A stretch of DNA of 64,000 bases from an uncultured Clostridia bacterium (lineage in GTDB: Bacteria > Bacillota > Clostridia > Oscillospirales > Ruminococcaceae), in the NCBI GenBank assembly GCA_947623585.1, contig CANQHA010000003.1, forward strand, positions 62,001-126,000, in the 5' to 3' direction. A program made the position numbers and the translations under genes. Below, piece by piece: positions 16,257 to 25,589 of this stretch; position 1 is the stretch's first letter; the number at the start of each line of letters is the position of its first letter. A model generated the notes under the pieces. The model saw nothing but the letters and a program-made list of their open reading frames with translations. It was not told where the DNA came from and ran no database searches.

Positions 16257-17612
16257 ATGAGGATAATAATCGCGGGGTGCGGAAAAATCGGCGCCTCGGT
16301 TCTTTCAAGCCTTGCTTCCGAGGGTCACGACGTCGTCGCCGTAGATAAAAACAACGCGGTGATATCGGAGCTTACGAACGTTTACGACGTCATGGGGGTA
16401 TGCGGCAACGCGACCGACTGCGACACGCTTGAAGAAGCTGGCACGGCGGATTGCGGGCTTTTCGTCGCCATGACCGATTCGGACGAGCTGAATATGCTCA
16501 GCTGCTTTATTGCGAAAAAAATGGGGGCCGAGCACACCATCGCAAGGATAAGAAACCCCGAATACAACGATTCGAGCCTCGGCTTTTTAAGGCAGCACCT
16601 CGAGCTTTCGATGGCGATAAACCCCGAGCTCGGCGCGGCGCGAGAGCTTTACAACATTCTGAAATTCCCATCGGCGCTTAAGATCGAGACTTTTTCGAGA
16701 AGAAATCTCGAAATGATAGAATTCCGCCTCGACGAGGATTCCGACTTTGCCGGAAAGACCCTTTTCGAGATCAGAAAAAAATACAACGCGAAGTTTCTCA
16801 TCTCCTGCGTTCAGCGGGGCGACGACGTTTATATCCCCAACGGCGATTTCGAGCTCAAAGCGGGGGACAAGATAGGCATAACCTCCTCGATGAATGAGAT
16901 GCAAAAGCTGCTCAAAATGCTTAATTCGCTCAGAAAGCAGGCCAAGAAGATTCTCATTCTCGGCGGAAGCAAGACCGCATATTACCTCGCGAAGATGTTT
17001 GAATCCTCCGGCTCGGTGACGATAATCGAGCAGGACGAAAAGCGCTGCGCCGAGCTTACCTCCTTGCTTCCCGCGGCGACGATAATCTGCGGAAACGGCA
17101 CTCAGCAGGAGCTTCTGACCGAAGAGGGCCTGAACACCTGTGACGCTTTCGTTGCTTTGACCGGCATCGACGAGGAAAACATTCTCATCTCGATATTCGC
17201 CGCGACGCAAAACGTTCCCAAGACCGTCGTTAAGATCAACCGCGACGAGCTTGCCGCCCTCGCGAAAAAAATCGGGATAGACAGCATCGTTTCCCCGAAA
17301 GAGATAACCTCGAACATTTTGGTTCAGTACGCCCGCGCGCTCGACAATTCGTCGGGTTCTGCGGTCGAGACGCTTTACAAGATATTCGACGGCAAGGCCG
17401 AGGCGCTTGAATTTCTCGTCAACGCCGACTCAAAGCTGGCCGGAAAAATGCTCAAGGACATAAGGCTGAAGCCGAATATCCTCATCGGGGGCATAATGAG
17501 AGGTCGCTCGACGATAATCCCCGCCGGCTCCGATTCAATTCTTGCCGGAGACAGGGTGGTCGTCGTCTCCTCGAAAAACCGTCTGAACGATATCAACGAT
17601 ATCCTCAAATAA
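16257..17612 (+). CDS. trkA: Trk potassium uptake regulator TrkA
   Basis: A 451-residue cytoplasmic regulator made of two tandem RCK units. The first starts with the nucleotide-binding GCGKIGASV turn (residues 7-15) followed by VDKNN; the second has LILGGSKTAYYLA and IEQDEKRC. Each is followed by a TrkA_C domain (SDFAGKTLFEIRKKYN and DSKLAGKMLKDIRLKPN). It gates the membrane channel TrkH by binding NAD(H)/ATP. AGGAGG stands before ATG 16257, and a TATAAT at 16219-16224 marks a probable promoter without a clear -35. trkH follows 28 bases downstream. Confidence 0.95.
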   Translation: MRIIIAGCGKIGASVLSSLASEGHDVVAVDKNNAVISELTNVYDVMGVCGNATDCDTLEEAGTADCGLFVAMTDSDELNMLSCFIAKKMGAEHTIARIRNPEYNDSSLGFLRQHLELSMAINPELGAARELYNILKFPSALKIETFSRRNLEMIEFRLDEDSDFAGKTLFEIRKKYNAKFLISCVQRGDDVYIPNGDFELKAGDKIGITSSMNEMQKLLKMLNSLRKQAKKILILGGSKTAYYLAKMFESSGSVTIIEQDEKRCAELTSLLPAATIICGNGTQQELLTEEGLNTCDAFVALTGIDEENILISIFAATQNVPKTVVKINRDELAALAKKIGIDSIVSPKEITSNILVQYARALDNSSGSAVETLYKIFDGKAEALEFLVNADSKLAGKMLKDIRLKPNILIGGIMRGRSTIIPAGSDSILAGDRVVVVSSKNRLNDINDILK

Positions 17613-17640
17613 ATCAATAAATCTGAAACGGTGGATACAT

Positions 17641-19086
17641 ATGAATCGCAAAATGGTCTTTTACACCTGCGGGCAAATGCTTCTTCTTGAAGCCGTGCTG
17701 CTTTTTCTCCCGCTTATATCCTCTTTCATGTTCGGCGAGAGCTGCGCGTGGGCGTTTATGATAACGATAGGCATATCTGCGGCCTTGGGCGTCGTCGTCA
17801 TGGCGCTTTCCAAGCCCGACACTACCGTCATATATTCCCGCGAGGGCTTTGTGATAACTGCGCTTTCATGGCTGATACTTTCGGCCGTCGGAGCGCTTCC
17901 GTTTGTGATATCCGGCGAGATACCCTCTTATGTTGACGCCTTTTTCGAGACCGTCAGCGGCTTCACTACCACCGGAGCTTCAATACTTACCGACCTTGAA
18001 TCCATGAGCAGGGGGCTTTTGCTTTGGCGCAGCTTCACTCACTGGGTCGGCGGAATGGGTATCCTTGTTTTGGTCATGGCGGTGCTTCCGATGACCACCG
18101 ATCGCTCGATACACATCATGCGCGCCGAAATGCCGGGGCCGGTCGTCGGAAAGCTGGTCCCGAGGGTGCGGCAGACCGCGAAGATACTCTATATCATATA
18201 CATAATTCTCACGGTCTCCGAGATAATAATGCTTCTTGCGGGCGGAATGAGCCTTTTCGAGGCTGCCGTTCACGCTTTCGGCACCGCCGGAACCGGCGGC
18301 TTCGGAATAAAGTCCGACAGTATCGCAAGTTACAGCCCCTATATCCAGTGGGTGATGACCGCGTTCATGATAATTTTTGCGGCAAACTTCAACCTTTACT
18401 ATCTGATTCTGATAAAGCGCTTCAAGTCGATTCTTTCAAGCGAGGAGCTTTGGGTCTATCTCGGAATAATCGTCTTTTCGGTGACGGCCGTTTCGCTTAA
18501 CATTCACGCGCTTTACCCCACGGTCGGTGAGACCGTTCGTCATGCGGCGTTTCAGGTCATGACGGTGATGTCGACCTCGGGCTTTGCGACCACCGATTTC
18601 AACCTTTGGCCGCAGTTTTCAAAGAGCCTTTTGTTCATTCTAATGCTGATAGGCGGCTGCGCGGGCTCGACCGCCGGCGGTTTAAAGATATCCCGCGCGG
18701 TGATGCTTTTCAAATCGGGCAGGCGCGAGCTCAAAAAAATGCTCCACCCGCGTTCGGTCTCGTCGATAAGGCTTGAGGGCAAAAGCGTCGAAGATTCGAC
18801 CGTTTCAAGCGTCGGAGTTTACTTTGCGTTCTTTGCGGCGCTCCAGCTTATGTTTTTCCTTCTCATCAGCTTCGAGCCCTTTGATTTCGAGACGAAGGTG
18901 ACCTCGGTGGTCGCCTGCTTCAACAACGTCGGGCCCGGTCTCGGCGCGGTCGGCCCCGCCGGCAACTATGCCGCCTATACCGATTTTTCAAAAATTCTCC
19001 TCTCAATAGCCATGCTTTTCGGTCGGCTCGAGATCTATCCGATAATCTTCCTGCTCAGCCCGTCGGTCTGGAAGAAAAAGGTTTAA
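17641..19086 (+). CDS. trkH: Trk potassium channel subunit TrkH
   Basis: A 481-residue integral membrane protein of the TrkH/KtrB family with four pore-loop repeats. Selectivity-filter-like segments are visible: TVSGFTTTGAS, FGTAGTGGFG, STSGFATTD and NNVGPGLGAVG. The sequence GGCAGSTAGGLKISR is the conserved loop before the fourth repeat. It conducts K+ into the cell under control of TrkA, encoded directly upstream. The translation start lies after GGTGGA. The gene is normal in length and intact. Confidence 0.95.
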   Translation: MNRKMVFYTCGQMLLLEAVLLFLPLISSFMFGESCAWAFMITIGISAALGVVVMALSKPDTTVIYSREGFVITALSWLILSAVGALPFVISGEIPSYVDAFFETVSGFTTTGASILTDLESMSRGLLLWRSFTHWVGGMGILVLVMAVLPMTTDRSIHIMRAEMPGPVVGKLVPRVRQTAKILYIIYIILTVSEIIMLLAGGMSLFEAAVHAFGTAGTGGFGIKSDSIASYSPYIQWVMTAFMIIFAANFNLYYLILIKRFKSILSSEELWVYLGIIVFSVTAVSLNIHALYPTVGETVRHAAFQVMTVMSTSGFATTDFNLWPQFSKSLLFILMLIGGCAGSTAGGLKISRAVMLFKSGRRELKKMLHPRSVSSIRLEGKSVEDSTVSSVGVYFAFFAALQLMFFLLISFEPFDFETKVTSVVACFNNVGPGLGAVGPAGNYAAYTDFSKILLSIAMLFGRLEIYPIIFLLSPSVWKKKV

Positions 19087-19098
19087 GGTGGTATAAAA

Positions 19099-19407
19099 AT
19101 GATAATATTGCTTTTGGTTTTTGCGGCGCTCGTCGCTTTGGGCATAGTGTTTTTGCGCGGCAAGGGAACGTTTTTGATCTCGGGCTGCAATTCCTTTTCC
19201 AAATCCGAAAAAGAAAATATCGACGAGAAAAAACTTTGCAGGTTCATGGCGAAGTTTATGTTTGCGCTTTCGGCGTGCTGGCTCGTCATGATAACAGGCT
19301 TCGCGGTCGGCATTAAACCGATAGCGTGGTGGGGGATGCTCCTCTTCCTTGCCGTCGCGATTGCGGGTGTTATCCTTGCAAACACCGGCGGCTGCTTTAA
19401 AAAATAA
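19099..19407 (+). CDS. DUF3784-like small membrane protein
   Basis: A 102-residue protein with an N-terminal hydrophobic helix, the motif FLRGKGTFLISGCNSFSKSEKENIDEKKLCRFMAKF and two further helices. The GKGxFLIxGxNxxSxxEKxxxDxxxLCRFMGK pattern is one I recognise from the DUF3784 family of Firmicutes membrane proteins, whose function is unknown. It starts 12 bases after trkH, so it is probably co-transcribed with the potassium system, but nothing ties it to potassium. Confidence 0.75.
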   Translation: MIILLLVFAALVALGIVFLRGKGTFLISGCNSFSKSEKENIDEKKLCRFMAKFMFALSACWLVMITGFAVGIKPIAWWGMLLFLAVAIAGVILANTGGCFKK

Positions 19408-19426
19408 TTTTCGGAGAAGCGATTTT

Positions 19427-20011
19427 ATGGAAAGATTTTATTACGAAACGCCGTCGGTTTCAAGAAAAGCCGACGCGCTCGAATATATAGCCGAGTTTCA
19501 CCGCTTCGGCTCAGATATCAACGGCTCGGGCGGCTTGGACCGTTTCACCGACGACTATGAGGGCTGGCTTTTAAAGCTCGAGGAAGACCGAAACCTTGTC
19601 CCCGACGAGAAAAAATCGCCCGCAGAGACATATTTTTTGGTGCGCTCGGCAGATAAAAAAATCGTCGGCATGGTAAATATAAGATACGTTTTGAACGAGC
19701 GGCTGAAAAAATACGGCGGAAATATCGGCTACTCTATCCGCCCGACCGAGCGGCGCAAGGGCTATAACAAAATAAATTTATATCTCGCCCTGAAGCTCTG
19801 CCGCCTCCACGGACTTAAAAAGGTGCTACTTGACGCCGATACCGACAATCCGGCCTCTTGGAGGACGATAGAGGCGCTCGGCGGCGTTATGCTCAGGGAA
19901 TATTTTGAAGACGAATTCGATCACTGCATGGTCAGGGATTATGAAATAGACGTTGAAAAAAGCCTTGAACGTTTCTCGCACATTTATGAGCCGCTGCTCG
20001 AAAAGACATAA
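19427..20011 (+). CDS. GNAT-family N-acetyltransferase
   Basis: A 194-residue acetyltransferase. The acetyl-CoA-binding core is visible: KKIVGMVNIRYVLN (strands 2-4), NIGYSIRPTERRKGYNKINLYLALKLC with the R/QxxGxG/A-like RRKGYN pyrophosphate loop, and LDADTDNPASWRTIEALGGVM in the C-terminal half. The arrangement resembles the RimJ/RimL or aminoglycoside-type GNAT_3 branch; the substrate is unknown. ATG 19427 is preceded by GGAG at 13 bases. A bidirectional terminator separates it from convergent htpG. Confidence 0.85.
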   Translation: MERFYYETPSVSRKADALEYIAEFHRFGSDINGSGGLDRFTDDYEGWLLKLEEDRNLVPDEKKSPAETYFLVRSADKKIVGMVNIRYVLNERLKKYGGNIGYSIRPTERRKGYNKINLYLALKLCRLHGLKKVLLDADTDNPASWRTIEALGGVMLREYFEDEFDHCMVRDYEIDVEKSLERFSHIYEPLLEKT

Positions 20012-20013
20012 AA

Positions 20014-20044
20014 AAGACCGTACCCATTTGGATACGGCCTTTGT
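20014..20044. terminator. Bidirectional terminator GNAT / htpG
   Basis: AAGACCGTACCC ... GGATACGGCCTTT forms a stem with A-rich and T-rich flanks between two convergent stop codons. Confidence 0.75.
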
Positions 20045-20051
20045 TTAATTA

Positions 20052-21932
20052 TCAGACCATCAGCTCGGTTATAAGCCCGCTGAGCTCCTCGGCGTTTTCG
20101 ATTTCAAGCCCCGAGAGCAGCCTTGCCTGAGCATAGAGCAGCTTGCAGTATTTTGCGCATTTATCCTTGTCCTGCGAGAACAGCTCCTTTATCTTTGAGG
20201 TCACCGCGTGCTCGCTGTTTATCTCAAGCACCAGCGAGGCTTTCAGTCCCTCGCCGGCGTCCGGCATTTTCGAGAGCACCCTCGCCATTTCGATAGACAT
20301 TCCGCCCTCGCTTGAAAGCGCCGCGGGGTGGCCTCCGAGCGTGTTCGAGAATTTCACCGAGTTAAGCCCGCCGACGCTTTCCTTGATGAAGTCCAAAAGC
20401 TCCTTGCCGCTTTCGTTCTCCTCTTTTAGCTTCTTTGTTTCCTCCTCGGTCGCAAGGTCAAGCTCATCGGTCGAGACGTTCACGAACTTCTTCTCCTCAT
20501 AATTCATCATCGTCTGCAAGGTGAATTCATCGACGTCCTCGGTCAGAAGAAGCACTTCATATCCCTTTGCGATGACAGCCTGAGCCTGAGGCAGCTTCAA
20601 AGCCTTTTCGGCGCTGTCTCCGCAGGCGTAATAGATACTCTTCTGCGCCTCGGGCATTCTTGAAACATATTCTTTGAGGGTGGTATATTTCATCTCGTTT
20701 GACGAGGTGAACATAATAAGGTCTTGGAGCAGCTCCTTGTGGGTGCCGTAATCCGAATACACGCCGAATTTCAGCTGCGAGCCGAACGCCTTATAGAAGG
20801 TCTCGTATTTTTCGCGGTCTGTTTCGAGCAGCTTTAAAAGCTCGGACTTGATTTTTTTCTCGACCGCTTTTGCAATAGTCCTTAGCTGGTGATCCTGCTG
20901 AAGCGTCTCGCGCGAGATGTTCAGAGAGATATCCGAGCTGTCGATAAGCCCCTTTACGAAGCTGAAATAATCGGGCAGCACCTCCGCGCAGCGATCCATT
21001 ATCATAACTCCGCTCGAATAGAGCTGAAGCCCTTTTTCATAGCTTTTTGAGTAATAGTCGAAAGGCGCGTGAGAGGGGATATACAAAAGCGCGGTATATT
21101 CGACCGCTCCCTCCTGCTTATAGTGCATGACCTTGACGGGCGGCTCATAGTCCATGAATTTCGAGGTATAGAAGTTGTTATATTCCTCCTCGGTGACCTC
21201 TGCCGCCGGTTTTTTCCAAAGGGGAGTTATCGAGTTGAGGGTCCTGCGCTCGGTGACCTTTTCGGTCTCGCCCTCTTTTCCGCCCTCGACCGGCTTAGTG
21301 GTCTCAAAGTCCATGCGGATAGGGTAGTGGATATAGTCGGAGTATTTCTTGACGAGCCGCTGGATAGAATAGGGCTCCAAAAATTCGCAATAGTCCTCTT
21401 CCTCGGTATCGGGCTTGATATAAAGAGTGATCTCGGTGCCGACGGCTTCTTTGTCGCACTCCTCAAGGGTATAGCCGTCAACGCCCTCCGATTCCCATTT
21501 AAAGGCTTTTTCGGCGCCGTATACTTTTGATACGACGGTGACCTTTTCGGCGACCATGAACGCCGAATAGAATCCGACGCCGAACTGACCGATTATATCG
21601 ACGTTCTCGGCGGCGTTTTCGCTTTTGAAGTCGAGCGAGCCGCTTTTTGCGATGGTGCCGAGGTTGTTTTCAAGCTCGTCCGCGGTCATTCCGCAGCCGT
21701 TGTCGCTGATTTTGAGAATTCGTTTTTCCTCGTCGGCCGAAATGAAAATCTCATATTCGTCGCGGTTAAGGCCGCTGTCGGGGTCGGTGAGCGAGCGGAA
21801 ATAGCGCTTGTCAATGGCGTCGCTCGCGTTTGAGATAAGCTCTCTGAGGAAAATTTCCTTGTGGGTATAGATCGAGTTGATCATCATATCGAGCAGCTTT
21901 TTTGATTCCGTCCGGAACTGTTTTTTCTTCAT
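20052..21932 (-). CDS. htpG: Molecular chaperone HtpG (Hsp90)
   Basis: A 626-residue Hsp90 homologue. The N-terminal GHKL ATPase motifs are clear: ELISNASDAIDK (residues 34-45), ISDNGCGM, and IGQFGVGFYSAFMVA lid region; the middle domain has SRETLQQD with the catalytic Arg; the C-terminal dimerisation domain is complete. It helps mature client proteins under stress. AAGGAGA precedes ATG 21932. A CIRCE operator lies 110-136 bases upstream, which implies repression by HrcA; in Bacillus subtilis htpG is not an HrcA target, so the control differs here. Confidence 0.97.
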   Translation of the reverse strand: MKKKQFRTESKKLLDMMINSIYTHKEIFLRELISNASDAIDKRYFRSLTDPDSGLNRDEYEIFISADEEKRILKISDNGCGMTADELENNLGTIAKSGSLDFKSENAAENVDIIGQFGVGFYSAFMVAEKVTVVSKVYGAEKAFKWESEGVDGYTLEECDKEAVGTEITLYIKPDTEEEDYCEFLEPYSIQRLVKKYSDYIHYPIRMDFETTKPVEGGKEGETEKVTERRTLNSITPLWKKPAAEVTEEEYNNFYTSKFMDYEPPVKVMHYKQEGAVEYTALLYIPSHAPFDYYSKSYEKGLQLYSSGVMIMDRCAEVLPDYFSFVKGLIDSSDISLNISRETLQQDHQLRTIAKAVEKKIKSELLKLLETDREKYETFYKAFGSQLKFGVYSDYGTHKELLQDLIMFTSSNEMKYTTLKEYVSRMPEAQKSIYYACGDSAEKALKLPQAQAVIAKGYEVLLLTEDVDEFTLQTMMNYEEKKFVNVSTDELDLATEEETKKLKEENESGKELLDFIKESVGGLNSVKFSNTLGGHPAALSSEGGMSIEMARVLSKMPDAGEGLKASLVLEINSEHAVTSKIKELFSQDKDKCAKYCKLLYAQARLLSGLEIENAEELSGLITELMV

Positions 21933-22041
21933 TATTAACTTCTCCTTATTATTGATATAGGGGTCTTAGCTCCCTGCCGATTGTTATTATAGCCTTGATA
22001 TATTACCAATATATTTCCTTTTTATTAAGCATTTGTAAATT

Positions 22042-22068
22042 TTAGCACTCAAAATAAATAAGTGCTAA
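22042..22068. promoter_or_regulatory. CIRCE operator (HrcA site)
   Basis: TTAGCACTC - 9 bases - AAGTGCTAA matches the CIRCE consensus TTAGCACTC-N9-GAGTGCTAA at 17 of 18 arm positions. It lies in the divergent region between htpG and galE, 20 bases from the galE -35, and most likely controls htpG. Confidence 0.93.
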
Positions 22069-22087
22069 ATTAAATTTTATATTGCTA

Positions 22088-22116
22088 TTTACAATTTTGA
22101 GGGATTGTGATATACT
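22088..22116 (+). promoter_or_regulatory. Promoter of galE
   Basis: TTTACA (22088-22093), 17-base spacer, TATACT (22111-22116), followed by a 36-base leader. Confidence 0.75.
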
Positions 22117-22152
22117 TATGAGCGAAAATAATCATCGGAAAGGAAGATCTTG

Positions 22153-23181
22153 ATGTCAATACTTGTAAGCGGAGCCGCCGGATATATCGGTTCGCACACT
22201 GTTCTTGCGCTTTTGGAGCGCGGATATGAGGTCGTCGCGTTCGACAATCTCTCAAACTCGTTCGAGGAATCGCTGATACGCGTTCAGAAGATAACCGGCA
22301 AAAAGCTGAAATTCTACAAGGCCGATATGTGCGACGCCGAGGCCATGGACCGCATTTTCACCGAGAATCCCGATATCACGGCGCTGATACACTTCGCCGG
22401 TCTTAAGGCCGTCGCGGTTTCGGTCTCCGAGCCGGTCGAGTATTACAAAAACAACATCGGCGGCACTCTCACCCTTGTCGAGACGATGCGCGCTCACAAC
22501 GTCAAGAACATAATTTTCAGCTCCTCCGCGACGGTTTACGGCTCGCCCCAAGAGCTTCCGATAACCGAGAATTCTCCGAAAGGCGTCTGCACCAACCCTT
22601 ACGGCTGGACCAAGTGGATGATAGAGCAGATACTCACCGACGTTCACACCGCCGACCCGAGCTGGAACGTCATTTTGCTTCGCTATTTCAACCCCGTCGG
22701 AGCTCATTCGAGCGGGCTGATAGGGGAGGACCCGCAGGGAGTCCCCAACAACCTCACTCCTTATATCTCTCAGGTCGCGGTCGGAAGGCGCGAGCATCTC
22801 AACGTCAACGGCAACGACTATAACACTCCCGACGGCACCGGCGTCCGCGATTATATTCACGTCGTCGATCTCGCCGAGGGGCATATCAAGGCGCTCGAAA
22901 AGATAGAGCAGCTTTCGGGAGAAGTGAAGATATACAATCTGGGTACCGGAAAGGGCTCGTCGGTGTTCGACGTTCTTCACGCGTTCGAGCGCGCCTGCGG
23001 CAGAGAGCTGCCCTATGTCATCGCGCCGCGCCGCCCGGGCGATATCGACGCCTGCTGGGCCGACCCGTCTTTGGCCGAGAAGGAGCTCGGCTGGAAAGCG
23101 AAGTACACGCTCGACGATATGTGCCGCGACGCATGGAACTGGCAGCAGAAGAATCCCTACGGTTTTAAGGATCACGAATAA
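22153..23181 (+). CDS. galE: UDP-glucose 4-epimerase
   Basis: A 342-residue extended short-chain dehydrogenase that interconverts UDP-glucose and UDP-galactose. The NAD motif GAAGYIG is at residues 7-13, the catalytic Ser in FSSSATVYG (about 124-126), and the Tyr150-xxx-Lys154 pair in NPYGWTKW. The NPVGAH and PTPDGTGVRDYIHV-like segments (NTPDGTGVRDYIHVVDLA) are family hallmarks of GalE. Start ATG 22153 follows GGAAAGGAAG. It is monocistronic as far as visible; no other Leloir gene is nearby. Confidence 0.96.
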   Translation: MSILVSGAAGYIGSHTVLALLERGYEVVAFDNLSNSFEESLIRVQKITGKKLKFYKADMCDAEAMDRIFTENPDITALIHFAGLKAVAVSVSEPVEYYKNNIGGTLTLVETMRAHNVKNIIFSSSATVYGSPQELPITENSPKGVCTNPYGWTKWMIEQILTDVHTADPSWNVILLRYFNPVGAHSSGLIGEDPQGVPNNLTPYISQVAVGRREHLNVNGNDYNTPDGTGVRDYIHVVDLAEGHIKALEKIEQLSGEVKIYNLGTGKGSSVFDVLHAFERACGRELPYVIAPRRPGDIDACWADPSLAEKELGWKAKYTLDDMCRDAWNWQQKNPYGFKDHE

Positions 23182-23399
23182 GCGCTTTGCCAAATGAAAG
23201 CGATAAATTTTTGAAGAAGATTTAACAGAAATTTAATATTTTCCACTGCAATCTTTTGCACTTTTGCGCACTTTATCTTATTTTGCCGAAAAATAGTCGC
23301 TAAAGATTGTGCAATTTGGATATAGTAAAAACAGCCAAACTATTGTATAATATTTAACACAAAAGCGCATATGCGCCGAAATTCAAGGAGGTTACAATT

Positions 23400-23633
23400 A
23401 TGAAGAAGATTCTTGCTATGCTTCTGGCAGTTATGATGGTTCTTTCCGTTCTTTCCGTTTCCGTTTTCGCACAGGGAACCGAGAACACCGAGGATACCAA
23501 CGACGGATCCGACAGCTTCGAGGCTGAGCCCGAGACCACCGAGCCCGACACCAACCCGACTACCGGCGTTGCTCTCGCTGTCGTCCCGATGCTCGTTGCC
23601 GCCGCCGCTGCTGTTGTTTCCAAGAAACACTGA
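23400..23633 (+). CDS. Tiny secreted/surface peptide with sorting-like C terminus
   Basis: A 77-residue protein. Residues 1-24 form a signal peptide (KKILAMLLAVMMVLSVLSVSVFA, cleavage before Q25). The mature region is about 30 residues, highly acidic (TENTEDTNDGSDSFEAEPETTEPD), followed by NPTTG, a hydrophobic helix VALAVVPMLVAAAAAVV and a basic end SKKH. The NPxTG-helix-basic tail order resembles a sortase signal of the kind common in Clostridia, though NPTTG is not a canonical LPXTG. If sorted, the anchored product would be only a short acidic tether. AAGGAGG precedes the ATG and a terminator follows. The 218 bases upstream are AT-rich, with a TATAAT at 23346-23351. Confidence 0.65.
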   Translation: MKKILAMLLAVMMVLSVLSVSVFAQGTENTEDTNDGSDSFEAEPETTEPDTNPTTGVALAVVPMLVAAAAAVVSKKH

Positions 23634-23674
23634 TTGTCGGAAAATCATGGCCTTAACGGTCTGAATCAAGTTGT

Positions 23675-23704
23675 AAAAGCGTCCGTTTTTTCGGGCGCTT
23701 TTGT
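23675..23704 (+). terminator. Terminator after tiny surface peptide gene
   Basis: AAAAGCGTCCG and CGGGCGCTTTT pair around a T-rich loop, with T residues following. Confidence 0.8.
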
Positions 23705-23775
23705 TCTATTATTTTCAGAAATTTCCGCAAAAAGCAAACGCTTTATATCTAATTCGCCGATATTGAAAAATTTAG

Positions 23776-23804
23776 TTGACAACCGTTCAAATGGGTGTTA
23801 GAAT
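23776..23804 (+). promoter_or_regulatory. Promoter of fhs
   Basis: TTGACA (23776-23781), 17-base spacer, TAGAAT (23799-23804). Confidence 0.8.
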
Positions 23805-23819
23805 TTTCGTTAGAAATAA

Positions 23820-23835
23820 CGGCGGGCGCCCGCCG
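23820..23835. promoter_or_regulatory. Perfect GC palindrome in fhs leader
   Basis: A 16-base perfect palindrome (CGGCGGGC/GCCCGCCG) lies between the fhs promoter and its ribosome binding site. It could be a protein operator or a leader hairpin; it is too short to be a THF riboswitch. Confidence 0.4.
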
Positions 23836-23854
23836 GTTTAAAAGGAGTATTGAC

Positions 23855-25531
23855 ATGGCTTATCTTTCAGACATTGAGATCGCGCAGAAAACGCCCTTAA
23901 AGCCGATAACCGAGATCGCCGAAAAGGCGGGCATCTCTTTAGATCATCTTGAGCAGTACGGCCGATACAAGGCCAAGCTGGATAACCGTCTTATAATGAA
24001 GTCGGGCCGCCCGAACGGCAAGCTGGTGCTTGTTACGGCTATAACTCCGACCCCTGCGGGCGAGGGCAAGACCACCACCACGATAGGACTTGCCGACGGT
24101 TTGAGAAAGATAGGAAAAAATTCCGTCGTCGCTTTAAGAGAGCCTTCGCTCGGGCCTGTTTTCGGCATAAAGGGCGGAGCGGCCGGCGGCGGCTATGCTC
24201 AGGTCGTGCCGATGGAGGACATAAACCTGCACTTTACCGGCGATTTTCACGCAATAGGAGCCGCGAACAATCTTCTTGCGGCGATGCTCGACAACCATAT
24301 TTATCAGGGCAACGCGCTCAACATCGACCCGCGAAGAATAACCTGGAAGCGCTGCGTCGATATGAACGACCGCCAGCTCAGATTCGTTGTTGACGGAATA
24401 GGCGGCAAGGCAAACGGCACCCCGCGCGAGGACGGCTATGATATAACCGTCGCGAGCGAGATAATGGCGGTTTTCTGCCTTGCGAGCGACATCGACGACC
24501 TCAAGGAGCGCCTCTCCAAAATCGTCGTCGGATACACCTATGACGACAAGCCGGTGACTGCGGGTCAGCTCAAAGCCGTCGGCGCAATGGCGGCGCTGCT
24601 CAAAGACGCTATCAAGCCGAACCTCGTTCAGACCCTTGAAGGCACCCCCGCGATTGTTCACGGCGGACCTTTTGCGAACATCGCGCACGGCTGCAACTCT
24701 GTGATAGCGACGAAAACCGCGCTCAAGCTGGGCGATTACGCCATCACCGAGGCGGGATTCGGAGCAGATCTCGGAGCGGAGAAGTTTCTTGACATAAAGT
24801 GCCGAATGGCGGGGCTCGTGCCGAACGCTGTCGTCGTAGTAGCGACGGTCAGGGCGCTCAAAATGCACGGCGGGCTTCCCAAAACCGAGCTCGGCTCAGA
24901 GGATCTCTCGGCGCTTGAAAAGGGTCTGCCGAACCTTATGCGCCACGTCTCAAACATCAAAAACGTATACGGTCTGCCCGCGGTCGTCGCGGTAAACCGT
25001 TTCCCGACCGACACCGACGCCGAGATCGAGCTTGTCATCAAAAAGTGCGCCGAGCTCGGAGTAAAAGCCGTTCTCTCCGACGTTTGGGCCAAGGGCGGCG
25101 ACGGCGGCGTCGAGCTTGCAAACGAAGTCGTTAGGCTTTGCGAGGAAGAAAAGCCCGACTTCAGATTCTCTTACGAGCTCGATCTGCCTATCGAAAAGAA
25201 AATCGAGGCGGTCGTCAAAAAGGTCTACGGCGGAGACGGCGTTACCTTCCTCCCTGCAGCCGCAAAAGAGATAGCGCGGCTTGAAAGCCTCGGCTTCGGA
25301 AACTGCCCCGTATGCATCGCAAAAACTCAGTACAGCTTCTCGGACGACCCGACCAAGCTCGGCGCGCCGACCGGCTTCACCGTGACCGTCAAAAGCGTCA
25401 AGATATCCGCGGGTGCGGGCTTCGTCGTTGCGCTGACCGGCGATATCCTCACAATGCCGGGTCTTCCGAAAGTCCCCGCCGCCGAGAAGATCGACGTCGA
25501 TTCCGACGGAGTTATCTCGGGCCTGTTCTGA
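23855..25531 (+). CDS. fhs: Formate--tetrahydrofolate ligase
   Basis: A 558-residue enzyme that joins formate to tetrahydrofolate using ATP, giving 10-formyl-THF for purine and fMet synthesis or, in acetogens, for the methyl branch of CO2 fixation. The P-loop [12 protein letters not shown] is at residues 64-75, followed by [20 protein letters not shown] and [15 protein letters not shown], both conserved in this family. ATG 23855 was chosen for its AAGGAG 7 bases upstream; an in-frame upstream extension overlaps the promoter. No other Wood-Ljungdahl gene is visible nearby, so a biosynthetic role is more likely. Promoter and terminator flank it closely. Confidence 0.97.
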   Translation: MAYLSDIEIAQKTPLKPITEIAEKAGISLDHLEQYGRYKAKLDNRLIMKSGRPNGKLVLVTAITPTPAGEGKTTTTIGLADGLRKIGKNSVVALREPSLGPVFGIKGGAAGGGYAQVVPMEDINLHFTGDFHAIGAANNLLAAMLDNHIYQGNALNIDPRRITWKRCVDMNDRQLRFVVDGIGGKANGTPREDGYDITVASEIMAVFCLASDIDDLKERLSKIVVGYTYDDKPVTAGQLKAVGAMAALLKDAIKPNLVQTLEGTPAIVHGGPFANIAHGCNSVIATKTALKLGDYAITEAGFGADLGAEKFLDIKCRMAGLVPNAVVVVATVRALKMHGGLPKTELGSEDLSALEKGLPNLMRHVSNIKNVYGLPAVVAVNRFPTDTDAEIELVIKKCAELGVKAVLSDVWAKGGDGGVELANEVVRLCEEEKPDFRFSYELDLPIEKKIEAVVKKVYGGDGVTFLPAAAKEIARLESLGFGNCPVCIAKTQYSFSDDPTKLGAPTGFTVTVKSVKISAGAGFVVALTGDILTMPGLPKVPAAEKIDVDSDGVISGLF

Positions 25532-25547
25532 CATAAGATATAAGTAT

Positions 25548-25580
25548 AAGCGCCCTGCTTCAAAAGCGGGGTGCTTTTTT
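25548..25580 (+). terminator. Terminator of fhs
   Basis: AAGCGCCCTGCTT pairs with AAGCGGGGTGCTT (with G-U pairs) around a CAA loop and is followed by T residues. Confidence 0.85.
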
Positions 25581-25589
25581 GAATTATTT

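Noticed and set aside
21933-22041. Promoter of htpG
   Set aside because: Several TATAAT-like sequences occur on the minus strand, but none has a -35 at acceptable distance, so no promoter is annotated.
22252-23193. Open frame of 313 codons opposite galE
   Set aside because: galE has all its catalytic motifs on the plus strand; the antisense frame has no ribosome binding site.
23776-23854. THF riboswitch before fhs
   Set aside because: The leader after the promoter is only about 45 bases and contains just one palindrome; it is too short for the known THF aptamer.
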